DNA from: Leptonema sp964619535
Lineage (GTDB): Bacteria > Spirochaetota > Leptospiria > Leptospirales > Leptonemataceae
Direction of reading: 5' to 3'
Length of the DNA stretch: 15,205 nucleotides
Assembly: GCA_964619535.1 (NCBI GenBank)
Contig: CAZUEX010000026.1
Location: 1-15,205 of the forward strand
In this document: piece by piece, positions 1-7,100 of the stretch
Position numbering within the stretch: the stretch's first letter is position 1
Layout: the number at the start of each line of letters is the position of its first letter
Program-made: the position numbers and the translations under genes
The notes under the pieces: generated by a model
Database searches by the model: none
Seen by the model: only the letters and a program-made list of their open reading frames with translations
What the model was told of the DNA's origin: nothing

Positions 1-404
1 TGTCTCATTTGTTGTTCCTCCTTCGAGGCGACAACTTCGCTGACATTTACCGCCAGGAATACATTGTGGCGATTTCCAATCGTCGGTACCTCGTCGAGTT
101 TTGCGATTGGAATGAGGCGCCCAACTTCATCCCAAACGCGATCCAGAAACTCGCTCACGTCCTTGTAAAGCCAGCGCCTTTTCTCGAGTTGCCTGGGATG
201 TATCGCTCGGCCTTCCAGCGCTTCCCGTGCCGCCCGTCTCACGATGGGCCTGTAGACGATACGAAGCAATCCGACCTGAAAGCGCGTACCGCGCGAAATG
301 GTCGCTCCCTGGGAATCGTGCGCCGCCTTGCCTCCTTCTGGTATTGCAGGTCGGGCGAGGCTGCTTTTCACTTGAATACCCATGTGTTCCGTGGTCATGA
401 TCAT
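1..404 (-). CDS. Partial reading frame of unknown function running off the left edge
   Basis: This frame is one base offset from the DUF2231 gene and stays open from about 404 to position 1, so its end is outside the window. From roughly position 300 downward it reads like real protein. It has alternating hydrophobic and charged residues, with stretches such as GLLRIVYRPIVRRAARE, RRWLYKDVSEFLDRVWDE and VPTIGNRHNVFLAV, whereas the overlapping DUF2231 frame there is Arg/Gly/Ser-rich and protein-unlike. ATG codons exist at 404, 398 and 383, but none has a good ribosome binding site, so the true beginning is uncertain. It may be the remainder of a gene that lost its start, or the frameshifted tail of the DUF2231 protein. 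The helical pattern loosely recalls the L-2-amino-thiazoline-4-carboxylate hydrolase-like family, but this is a weak impression and not an assignment. Confidence 0.45.
   Translation of the reverse strand, partial: MIMTTEHMGIQVKSSLARPAIPEGGKAAHDSQGATISRGTRFQVGLLRIVYRPIVRRAAREALEGRAIHPRQLEKRRWLYKDVSEFLDRVWDEVGRLIPIAKLDEVPTIGNRHNVFLAVNVSEVVASKEEQQMR
6..23 (-). promoter_or_regulatory. Strong ribosome binding site with ATG at the window edge
   Basis: On the minus strand AAGGAGG (17-23) is followed after eight bases by ATG (6-8), the best Shine-Dalgarno arrangement at this end. It suggests that another gene of the same operon begins at position 8. The ATG lies in the same frame as the partial frame described above, with no stop between, so it could instead be an internal methionine. 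The window ends too soon to decide. Confidence 0.4.
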
Positions 405-915
405 GGTTTGTTCGCGGTTCGGATGATTCTTCCTCGTGATTGTGGTTGTCATGTCCGTCCTCTTCATGAATGGCCGGCATGCGCAGAACACCCGTGCCAT
501 GGCGGTAAACGACCTCGCCGCCTTTATAGCCTGACACAGTCAGAAGGCCGGTTGCCAGGATGATTGCCGCGACGAATAGAGGACTGATCGTTTTTGCCCC
601 GCGCTGTTTCCACAGAGCCAGCAGAGCCAGTAATGAGAAGGCTCCGGCTGCCGACAGGGCCCAGTTCCTGTGATCGGTCATGGCCGCGTGAGAAGCGGCA
701 TCATGGCTGACCGTGTTATACGCATCCAGTCCGGATATGATCGTTCCCACTGTGGCAATAGCGCCAATCCATAGATTCCACCGCGCGGCAATCAACAGGT
801 TCTCTTTTTTGAAAATGCTACCGGCAAGATATAAGAGCGCCGCCGCGCTTAAAAGCCCGATCGTGAAATGCACAAAAATCGGGTGATAGTTCGGTATGAT
901 TTCTATGTCGGTCAT
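127..915 (-). CDS. DUF2231-type four-helix membrane protein with His-rich tail, C-terminus probably frameshifted
   Basis: The protein begins with IIPNYHPIFVHF, the signature of DUF2231 inner-membrane proteins, which are often encoded in heavy-metal efflux operons; their biochemical role is not established. Four hydrophobic segments lie near residues 12-33, 45-65, 87-102 and 110-128, followed by SGYKGGEVVYRHGTGV, also typical of the family. Residues 150-179 are rich in His, Asp and Glu (for example HDNHNHEEE and NHDHDHGTH), a plausible metal-binding tail. Beyond about residue 185 the sequence turns Arg/Gly/Ser-rich and looks out of frame, while the next frame over looks coding. The annotated end at 127 is therefore probably not the ancestral one. 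AAGGAGG lies six bases before the ATG, supporting the start. It sits 42 bases after the TRASH-like lipoprotein gene, probably in one operon with it and the copper ATPase. Confidence 0.75.
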   Translation of the reverse strand: MTDIEIIPNYHPIFVHFTIGLLSAAALLYLAGSIFKKENLLIAARWNLWIGAIATVGTIISGLDAYNTVSHDAASHAAMTDHRNWALSAAGAFSLLALLALWKQRGAKTISPLFVAAIILATGLLTVSGYKGGEVVYRHGTGVLRMPAIHEEDGHDNHNHEEESSEPRTNHDHDHGTHGYSSEKQPRPTCNTRRRQGGARFPGSDHFARYALSGRIASYRLQAHRETGGTGSAGRPSDTSQATREKALALQGRERVSGSRLG

Positions 916-957
916 GGTTTCCTCCTTTCATTGTCTTCAGACTCTCTGCCGCTGTAT

Positions 958-1317
958 TTACCTCAGTCCGTACTTTTCTGCGAACTTTCGCGCCGTCTCT
1001 TCGCTGGAAAAGTAGAGAGCATTGCCTCGCATTTCCAGAATGAAGGCCTTTGCCTTATCTATTTTTTCACCAGTCACTGGATCGATTGCATAGGCGTACC
1101 TTTCGGTCTCATCCTGTAGAAGCTCGATACAGTTTTCACAGCAGCCATAGTAGGTCTTTCCCGCAATATTGACCGATAGCATTTTTCGGTCAAAGACCTT
1201 GTTCTGCGGCATGCAAACATACGAAGGATCTATTGATTGAATCGCCGTCGCGTCTTTATCACAGCCGAGCAAGAAAGCGCATGCCATGAGCAGTGCGAGT
1301 GGAATGGTTTTCATCAT
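958..1317 (-). CDS. TRASH-domain-like metal-binding lipoprotein
   Basis: This 119-residue protein has a short signal sequence ending in the lipobox LLGC (Cys19), so it is predicted to be lipid-anchored in the cell envelope. The mature part carries Cys35 (YVCMPQNK) and the cluster YYGCCENC (Cys59, Cys60, Cys63). This C-x(n)-CC-x2-C spacing is characteristic of TRASH/YHS-like treble-clef metal-binding domains found beside copper pumps. The following YAIDPVTGEKIDKA and the closing LYFSSEETARKFAEKYG fit the same family, where similar proteins are thought to bind or hand over copper; no catalytic activity is implied. AGGAG lies seven bases before the ATG at 1317, and a second ATG follows directly at 1314. 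The gene lies 61 bases after the copper ATPase with no clear terminator between them, so co-transcription is likely. Confidence 0.8.
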   Translation of the reverse strand: MMKTIPLALLMACAFLLGCDKDATAIQSIDPSYVCMPQNKVFDRKMLSVNIAGKTYYGCCENCIELLQDETERYAYAIDPVTGEKIDKAKAFILEMRGNALYFSSEETARKFAEKYGLR

Positions 1318-1378
1318 GGTTTTTCTCCTATTGGTGATTTTCGTTTTTCAAACAAATTCCTGAGATCCGTTTGCGTCA

Positions 1379-3385
1379 TCAGCGCAGACGTCTGCGCAGC
1401 AATTGAGCGTTCAAGGCGACGACGACCGTACTCAGGCTCATAAAGACGGCGCCGATAGCCGGACTGATTGCGATGCCCGGTATAAACCCCGTTGCCAGAG
1501 GCAGCGCTATGACGTTGTAGCCGGTCGCCCAGATAAGGTTCTGTATCATCTTTCGGTATGTTGCACGCCCGTATGCGATGAGAGCGGCAATATCTGAGGG
1601 GTTGCTGTTAACGAGAACGATGTCGGCTGTTTCCGCAGCGACATCAGTGCCCGCTCCGACGGCGATACCTACGTCGGCTTGAGCCAGCGCCGGGGCGTCG
1701 TTTACTCCGTCTCCGGTCATGGCAACGTAATGGCCGGTTTTTTGAAGATCGGTAATGATCTCTACTTTTTGATGCGGTAAAAGTTCGCTGTAAACACCGT
1801 CAAGGCCAAGTCGGTTGCTGACGGCGTCGGCCGTTTTCCTGTTGTCACCCGTTGCCATAAAGACCTTTACGCCGGATGCTTGCAGGAACTGTACTGCATC
1901 TTTACTTTCCGGTCGGATTGCATCAGCGAGAGTTAGACGTCCGACCAGATGTTTTTCTCTGAGAAGATAAACGATGGTTTCTGATCCGTCGGTTTCCACG
2001 GCCGGTATGGAAATACTCTCAGCCTGTAAATAGCCGGGACTCACCATTCGGAATACATCACCGTCAAGTTTGCCTTCGATGCCTCTTGCCGTTAACGATT
2101 TAAAATCGGTTACGTCGATTAAAGGAAGGCCTTGCTCCCGAGCGGCCGCTACGATTCCTCTCGCTATGGGATGCTCGGAATGCATTTCCAGTGAGGCGGA
2201 TAAACGAAGTATTTCGGCCTCGGCAAAGCCCTGCGACAGACTCTCGATGCGTTGAACACGAAAAGCGCCTTCGGTCAGAGTGCCGGTTTTATCAAATACG
2301 ATGGCATTGATGAGTCTCGAATTCTCAAAGGCCGTTCGGTTTCTTATGAGAAGGCCCTTTTGAGCTGCTGCGCCTGTTGATATGGCGACTACGAGAGGAA
2401 TGGCCAGACCGAGAGCATGGGGGCAGGCGATTACCATAATGGTCACCATTCGTTCGATGGAATACTCCAGGGTTGCCCCCGTGCCCAGGGCGATAGCGAA
2501 CGTCACAGTGCCCATCCCGATGGAGATGAAAGTCAGGTAGCGGGCGGCTCTGTCGGCCAGATGCTGGGTTTTGGATTTGGTGGCCTGCGCTTCCTGGACA
2601 AGGTTGATGACTTTATTGAGATAGCTCTCTTTTCCAGTACTGGTAACGCGAGCTTTCAGCGACTGTGCTCCGTTGATCGAGCCGCCGATCAATCGATCGT
2701 CTTGCTTTCGTTTTACAGGTCGGCTTTCTCCGGTGAGCATGCTTTCGTCGATATAACTCTCCCCTTCAATGATGATCGAATCGGCGGGCACCTTTTCATT
2801 TGCCTTGATCAGAATCAAATCGCCGGGCTTTAATCTGTCGATGGCAACATCCATGATATGGTCGCCATGTATTAAATGAGCCTCGGCCGGCATCAGCTTT
2901 GCAAGAAGCTCCAGAGATTTTGAAGTCGATTGAACGGAACGCATCTCGATCCAGTGACCGAGCAGCATAATGGAAATCAGAGTGGCAAGTTCCCAGTAGA
3001 AATCGTTTCCGTCCAATCCGAATGTGATCGCCACACTGTAGAGAAAGGCAGTGGTTATCGCAACAGCGATCAACGTCATCATGCCGGGCTTCTTTGAACG
3101 GACCTCTGCAATGATCCCTTTCAAGAAGGGCATCCCCCCATAAATAAAAATGGCGCTACCCATTGCGAAGAGTAGATAATGTCTTCCTGTAAAATCGATT
3201 GTATAACCGATCCAGTGCTGGATCATATCTGATAAGACAAGAATGGGAATGGTCAGCGTCAGAGAGAAGAAGAAGCGACGCCTGAAATCGTCGATCATAG
3301 ACGAATGGTCGTGATGCTTATGTGGCTCGCTCGTTTCCGTCGAACCGGAATGCGACTGATGTTCAGCATGATGCGTATGGTCCAT
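1379..3385 (-). CDS. copB: CopB-type copper/silver-translocating P-type ATPase
   Basis: This 668-residue P1B-type ATPase moves metal ions across the inner membrane using ATP. Visible motifs, in order, are a His-rich N-terminus (residues 1-28, instead of a CXXC heavy-metal domain), the actuator TGES (218-221), the transmembrane metal-binding motif CPH (321-323), the phosphorylation loop DKTGT (365-369, Asp365), the P1B-specific HP dipeptide (405-406), TGDN (512-515), the hinge GDGVND (558-563) and MSLST in the last helix (649-653). CPH rather than CPC, together with a His-rich N-terminus, defines the P1B-3/CopB subgroup, reported to export Cu(II), Cu(I) or Ag(I). AAGGAG precedes the ATG at 3385. 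The gene follows a strong terminator and a candidate operator, so it probably starts its own transcript with the TRASH-like lipoprotein and DUF2231 genes behind it. The family assignment is secure; the preferred ion cannot be read from the sequence. Confidence 0.96.
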   Translation of the reverse strand: MDHTHHAEHQSHSGSTETSEPHKHHDHSSMIDDFRRRFFFSLTLTIPILVLSDMIQHWIGYTIDFTGRHYLLFAMGSAIFIYGGMPFLKGIIAEVRSKKPGMMTLIAVAITTAFLYSVAITFGLDGNDFYWELATLISIMLLGHWIEMRSVQSTSKSLELLAKLMPAEAHLIHGDHIMDVAIDRLKPGDLILIKANEKVPADSIIIEGESYIDESMLTGESRPVKRKQDDRLIGGSINGAQSLKARVTSTGKESYLNKVINLVQEAQATKSKTQHLADRAARYLTFISIGMGTVTFAIALGTGATLEYSIERMVTIMVIACPHALGLAIPLVVAISTGAAAQKGLLIRNRTAFENSRLINAIVFDKTGTLTEGAFRVQRIESLSQGFAEAEILRLSASLEMHSEHPIARGIVAAAREQGLPLIDVTDFKSLTARGIEGKLDGDVFRMVSPGYLQAESISIPAVETDGSETIVYLLREKHLVGRLTLADAIRPESKDAVQFLQASGVKVFMATGDNRKTADAVSNRLGLDGVYSELLPHQKVEIITDLQKTGHYVAMTGDGVNDAPALAQADVGIAVGAGTDVAAETADIVLVNSNPSDIAALIAYGRATYRKMIQNLIWATGYNVIALPLATGFIPGIAISPAIGAVFMSLSTVVVALNAQLLRRRLR

Positions 3386-3436
3386 TGTGGTAACTCCTTG
3401 TCGTTGGGCGTGTCCTACCTCGCGTATCTGAAGGGA

Positions 3437-3459
3437 ACCGAATTGTAATATGATTCGGT
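3437..3459. promoter_or_regulatory. Inverted repeat upstream of the copper ATPase gene, candidate operator
   Basis: ACCGAAT and ATTCGGT form a perfect 7-base inverted repeat with a 9-base AT-rich spacer, lying between the upstream terminator and the ATPase start 52 bases away. The spacer and second arm contain TACAAT on the minus strand, a five-of-six match to a -10 box (3442-3447), but I see no good -35. The arrangement suits a dimeric repressor covering a promoter. The spacing does not fit a MerR/CueR-type operator. Confidence 0.45.
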
Positions 3460-3469
3460 GGTAGCAGGG

Positions 3470-3498
3470 AAAAAGGCGGAGATCCTCTGGATCTCCGC
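3470..3498 (-). terminator. Strong intrinsic terminator after the small Cys-Met repeat gene
   Basis: GCGGAGATCC (3476-3485) and GGATCTCCGC (3489-3498) form a perfect 10-base-pair stem with a three-base loop. Read on the minus strand it is followed by TTTTT (3470-3474). It starts 11 bases after the stop of the small Cys-Met repeat gene and separates that gene from the copper ATPase. Confidence 0.88.
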
Positions 3499-3508
3499 TG
3501 AGAGAGTA

Positions 3509-3751
3509 TCAATGTGCGTGGTTATGCTCGTGGTGCATGCCGGGCATGCACTGTTCATGCGATTTGCCCGCTTCCATGCATTCCTGCATCTTCTTATGTT
3601 CGGCCATGCACTGCTCGTGCGTTTTTCCGCTTTTCATGCACTCCTGCATCTGTTTTGCGTGGTCAGCCTGGGTCTTTTCTTCGGGTGCGCCTTCAAGTTG
3701 GACCACGGCGAATAGCAATGCGGCAGTTATCAATAGTGTTTCGTTTTTCAT
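3509..3751 (-). CDS. Small exported Cys-Met repeat protein, probable copper-binding
   Basis: This roughly 80-residue protein has a short positively charged start and a hydrophobic signal segment ending near LEGA, so it is predicted to enter the periplasm. The mature part of about 60 residues contains four Cys-Met pairs spaced exactly ten residues apart (C-x9-C-x9-C-x9-C), in the repeated pattern M-Q-E-C-M, five residues, H-E-Q-C-M, five residues. It ends in the His-rich tail HHEHNHAH. Thiols, thioethers and imidazoles together suit Cu(I)/Ag(I) binding, and its place between an RND copper pump and a copper ATPase supports that. I recognise no named family; the CX9C spacing recalls CHCH proteins, perhaps by chance. 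Two adjacent ATGs exist (3754 and 3751). AGGAGG is three bases from the first and six from the second, so I prefer 3751. The gene lies between two hairpins. Confidence 0.8.
   Translation of the reverse strand: MKNETLLITAALLFAVVQLEGAPEEKTQADHAKQMQECMKSGKTHEQCMAEHKKMQECMEAGKSHEQCMPGMHHEHNHAH
3545..3652. repeat. 60-base tandem repeat inside the Cys-Met repeat gene
   Basis: The segment starting CATGCACTG at 3545 recurs with the same nine bases at 3605, and similarity continues for about 48 bases in each unit (for example TGCATTCCTGCATCT against TGCACTCCTGCATCT). The period of 60 bases equals 20 codons, so the protein's two halves arose by an in-frame duplication. Each half contains two ten-residue subunits. 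Confidence 0.8.
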
Positions 3752-3764
3752 CATTATCCTCCTG

Positions 3765-3799
3765 AAAAATGCCCCTCCTCATGTTCATTAAGGAGGGGC
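3765..3799 (-). terminator. Terminator-like hairpin between the pump operon and the Cys-Met repeat gene
   Basis: GCCCCTCCT (3771-3779) and AGGAGGGGC (3791-3799) make a perfect 9-base-pair stem with an 11-base loop. On the minus strand it is followed by ATTTTT (3765-3770). It begins eight bases after the stop of the small lipoprotein gene, as expected for the end of the pump operon. It lies only about 14 bases before the next ATG, leaving no room for a separate downstream promoter, so it may act as an attenuator or as a processing and stability element. Confidence 0.78.
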
Positions 3800-3806
3800 A
3801 AACCTG

Positions 3807-4166
3807 TCAGTCCTGTAACTCGACGGAGTCGCCGTTCAACGCCGTTCCTGAAAGGACCTTCGTTTGCGCATAGTGCTCATCGAAAATCTTTACCACCTCA
3901 ACCTTACCGACCTGACGCCTGATGACAGGCGACATCGATTGCGGATTCGGTTGTTTTTCATGTCTGTAAACGGTCAATTGCTGGCCTTCTCTGGCACCGT
4001 CCTTTGAACCGATGCAGACAATAGGCCCGCTTGCATCCTGTTGAACGACATGGCCTTTCATGAGCACTTCATGATACACCTTGTGCGTCGTCTGGCATGC
4101 TGCGAGCAGCCCTGTTACTACAAGCATGAGAACGAGGCCCATGCTTTTTGCGATTTGTCTCTTCAT
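3807..4166 (-). CDS. Small lipoprotein of unknown function at the end of the pump operon
   Basis: The preferred start at 4166 gives a 119-residue protein with a clear signal peptide and lipobox (GLLAAC), hence an envelope lipoprotein. GGAGG stands eight bases before this ATG. An earlier in-frame ATG at 4199, overlapping the end of cusA, would put 11 extra residues before the signal sequence and is less likely. The mature part contains VCIGSKDGAREGQQLTVYR, then GKVEVVKIFDEHYAQTKVLSG and GDSVEL. This is a small beta-rich pattern resembling domains near the C-terminus of FlgT-like and other envelope proteins. I do not recognise a metal site: one Cys, few Met, scattered His. It takes the position where Cus operons often carry the copper chaperone CusF, but does not look like CusF. 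Confidence 0.75.
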   Translation of the reverse strand: MKRQIAKSMGLVLMLVVTGLLAACQTTHKVYHEVLMKGHVVQQDASGPIVCIGSKDGAREGQQLTVYRHEKQPNPQSMSPVIRRQVGKVEVVKIFDEHYAQTKVLSGTALNGDSVELQD

Positions 4167-4191
4167 TTTCCTAACCTCCATAGTCGGTTTT

Positions 4192-7100
4192 TTATTCATT
4201 ATCCTTGCGCTTCTTCCTGGAGACCCGTTTCCCGTAGAGCTTTGCCTCTACGGTGGTCGCTTCGAACGTTTCTGTCAGGTTCTGCTTTTTAAATTGAAAG
4301 GAAGGTTTTTTCCACTCCCGCAGACGCCACATCTCATAGAGCACGGGATAGATCAAAAGCTCCAGCACAAAAGATGTGATCAGGCCTCCGACCATCGGAG
4401 CGGCGATACGCTTCATTAGATCGGAACCTGTACCATCCGACCAGAGGATGGGGATCAAGCCCAGAAAGGCCGCGGCGACGGTCATGATCTTCGGACGTAC
4501 GCGTTTTACGGCGCCGTGAAGAATCGCCTCGCGCAGATCGGCCTCGTTGCGCAGCATTCCTTTCTTCTTTGCATCGTTGTACGAGAGATCGAGAAAAAGC
4601 AGCATGAAGGTGCCCGTCTCTGCATCGAGCCCCATCAGAGCGATCATGCCAACCCACACGGCAATAGAAACGTTGTAATCAAGCAGCCACAGGAACCAGA
4701 TGGCGCCGACGAGCGAGAAGGGCACGGCAAGCAAGACGATCCCCGTTTTCGGCCAGGACTTTGTATTGAAGTGAATCAAAAGCACTACAAGAAAGAGCGT
4801 GAGCGGCAGAACTATTTTCAGACGCTGCTCGACTCTTTGCATGTTCTCGTACTGGCCGCTCCACATGAGCGTATAACCGTTCGGAACGTTTACATGATCT
4901 CGAACGACCTGCTTGGCTTCTTTCACGTAACCGCCGATGTCCCGGCCTTCGATATCGACGTAAACATAGCCCGTTAACAGGCCGTTCTCATCTCTGATCA
5001 TCGAGGGGCCCTGTACGACGTGAATATCGGCGATCTGCGACATCGGTATATGCGCTCCGGAGGGCGTCGGCACGAGAATGCGCCGTAATGCGGCCAGATC
5101 CTGACGGAAGGCCGGCTGGTAACGCAGATGTACCGGATAACGCTCCCTGCCTTCGACGGTAACGGTGAGCGTTTCACCGCCAAGTGCCAGTTGAAGAATC
5201 TGCTGTGCGTCATCCACCGTTAAACCGTAACGTGCCAGGTCTTCGCGACGCAGATCGAAATCGAGATAGTAGCCTCCCATGACGCGCTCGGCAAAAACCG
5301 AACGTGTTCCCGGCACGTTTTCGAGGGATTTTTCAATCTGTCGGCCGATGATTTCGATCTCTTTCAGATCGGCTCCCTGCACCTTGATACCGATCGGTGT
5401 ACGAATGCCCGTCGAGAGCATATCGATGCGACCGCGGATGGGCATGGTGAATGCGTTCGTCCATCCCGGGATTTGCATCTTTTCGTTCATGCGGGAGATG
5501 AGTTCGTCATAGGTGATGCGGTCGCTCCAGATCCAGCGAAACAGGAAGTGCGTGAAGTCGGGCAGAAAGCTGAACCAGCGCTCTTTCTTGCTCCATTCTT
5601 CTTTTGGCTTCAAAACGACGACCGTCTCGACCATGCTGAACGGCGCCGGGTCAAGAGAGGTGTCGGCGCGACCCGCCTTGCCGTAAACGCGCTCAACCTC
5701 GGGAAAACTCTTCAGTATTTTATCCTGCAGCTGCAGCACCTTCTTCGCCTCTTCGACCGAAATGCCTGGAAGTGTTGTTGGCATATAGAGGATCGTGCCT
5801 TCGTTAAGCGGAGGCATGAATTCCGAACCGAGCGATATATACATCGGCACCGTCGTTGCCATGAGAATGCCGGCCGCGGCAAGCGCCTTTTTCGGACGTT
5901 CAAGAACGTAGCGACAGGCCGGTTCATACAGTCGAAACAGCACCTTGCTTACGGGATGCTCATCTTCACGGTAATAACGACCTACAAAAAGTACCGTGCA
6001 GATGCGAGCCAGCCAGGCCGGCTTGAACTCAAATGGCGTTATACGCGCATAGAGCATGCGAATCGCCGGATCAAGCGTGATTGCGAGTATGGACGCGATG
6101 GCCATGGCCAGATTTTTTGAATAGGCAAGCGGCTTGAAAAGGCGTCCTTCCTGGTCGACGAGCGTGAAGATCGGCAGAAACGAAACGGCGATCACAAGCA
6201 GCGAAAAGAAAACGGATGGCCCGACCTCCTTCATTGCTTCAAGACGAACGGCAAAGAAGCTCTCGCGAAAGCCCGGTCGCGACGCCGTCGCATGATCGAC
6301 GACGCCGTTGCGAATGCCCTGATCGTCGAGCCAGTGCTCGATCTTTTTATAGGCGTTCTCGACCTCGACGATGGCTCCATCGACAAGGACACCGATCGAT
6401 ATGGCGATACCGGCAAGCGACATTAAGTTCGACGTGATCCCCATGAAGTACATGGGCAGAAAGGCAAGGAATACGCTCACGGGGATGGTGATGATGGCGA
6501 CGCTTGCCGAAGGCCAGTGCCATAGGAATAACAGGATCACCAGGCTGACGATCAAAATCTCTTCAACAAGAGTATGTCGCAACGTATCGATGGATTTCTT
6601 GATCAGCTCCGATCGGTCGTAGGTCGTTACGATCTTCATGCCCTCGGGCAGATAGGGCTCGATTTCGGCGATGCGTTTCTTTACTCGTTCTATGACATTG
6701 AGAGCATTCTCTCCCTGTCGCATAACGACGATACCGCCCGGCGCGTCGCCGCGACCGTCGAGATCGGCCGCTCCTCTGCGCATATCGGGACCGATTTCGA
6801 TACGACCGAGCTGTTTCAGCAGAATGGCCGTTCCCGTTTTCGGATCGGAGCCGACGGCGATATTCTCGATATCTTCGAGGTTCTTGATGTATCCTCTTCC
6901 GCGAATCATATATTCGCGCCCCGACATTTCAAGGAGCCGTCCTCCGGATTCATCGTTGGAGCGGCGTATCGCCTCGGCGACTTCTGGCAGCTTCAAGTCG
7001 TAGGCCAGAAGCGAAGCCGGGTTGATATGTACCTGATACTGCTTTACAAAGCCGCCGATGGACGCGACCTCGGCGACTCCCTGAAGACTCTGCAACTGAT

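Noticed and set aside
9..563. Plus-strand open frame at the left edge
   Set aside because: It is opposite the DUF2231 gene and the partial minus-strand frame, both of which look more like protein.
3437..3459. Dyad considered as a CueR/MerR operator
   Set aside because: The 7-9-7 layout and the lack of flanking -35/-10 boxes around a 19-base spacer do not fit MerR-type promoters.
3533..3551. 19-base near-perfect palindrome GTGCATGCC-G-GGCATGCAC
   Set aside because: It lies inside the Cys-Met gene and is explained by codons for Cys-Met-Pro-Gly-Met-His; no separate role is supported.
3545..3652. Repeated segment considered as a CRISPR-like array
   Set aside because: There are only two units, without unique spacers, in frame within a gene; it is a coding duplication.
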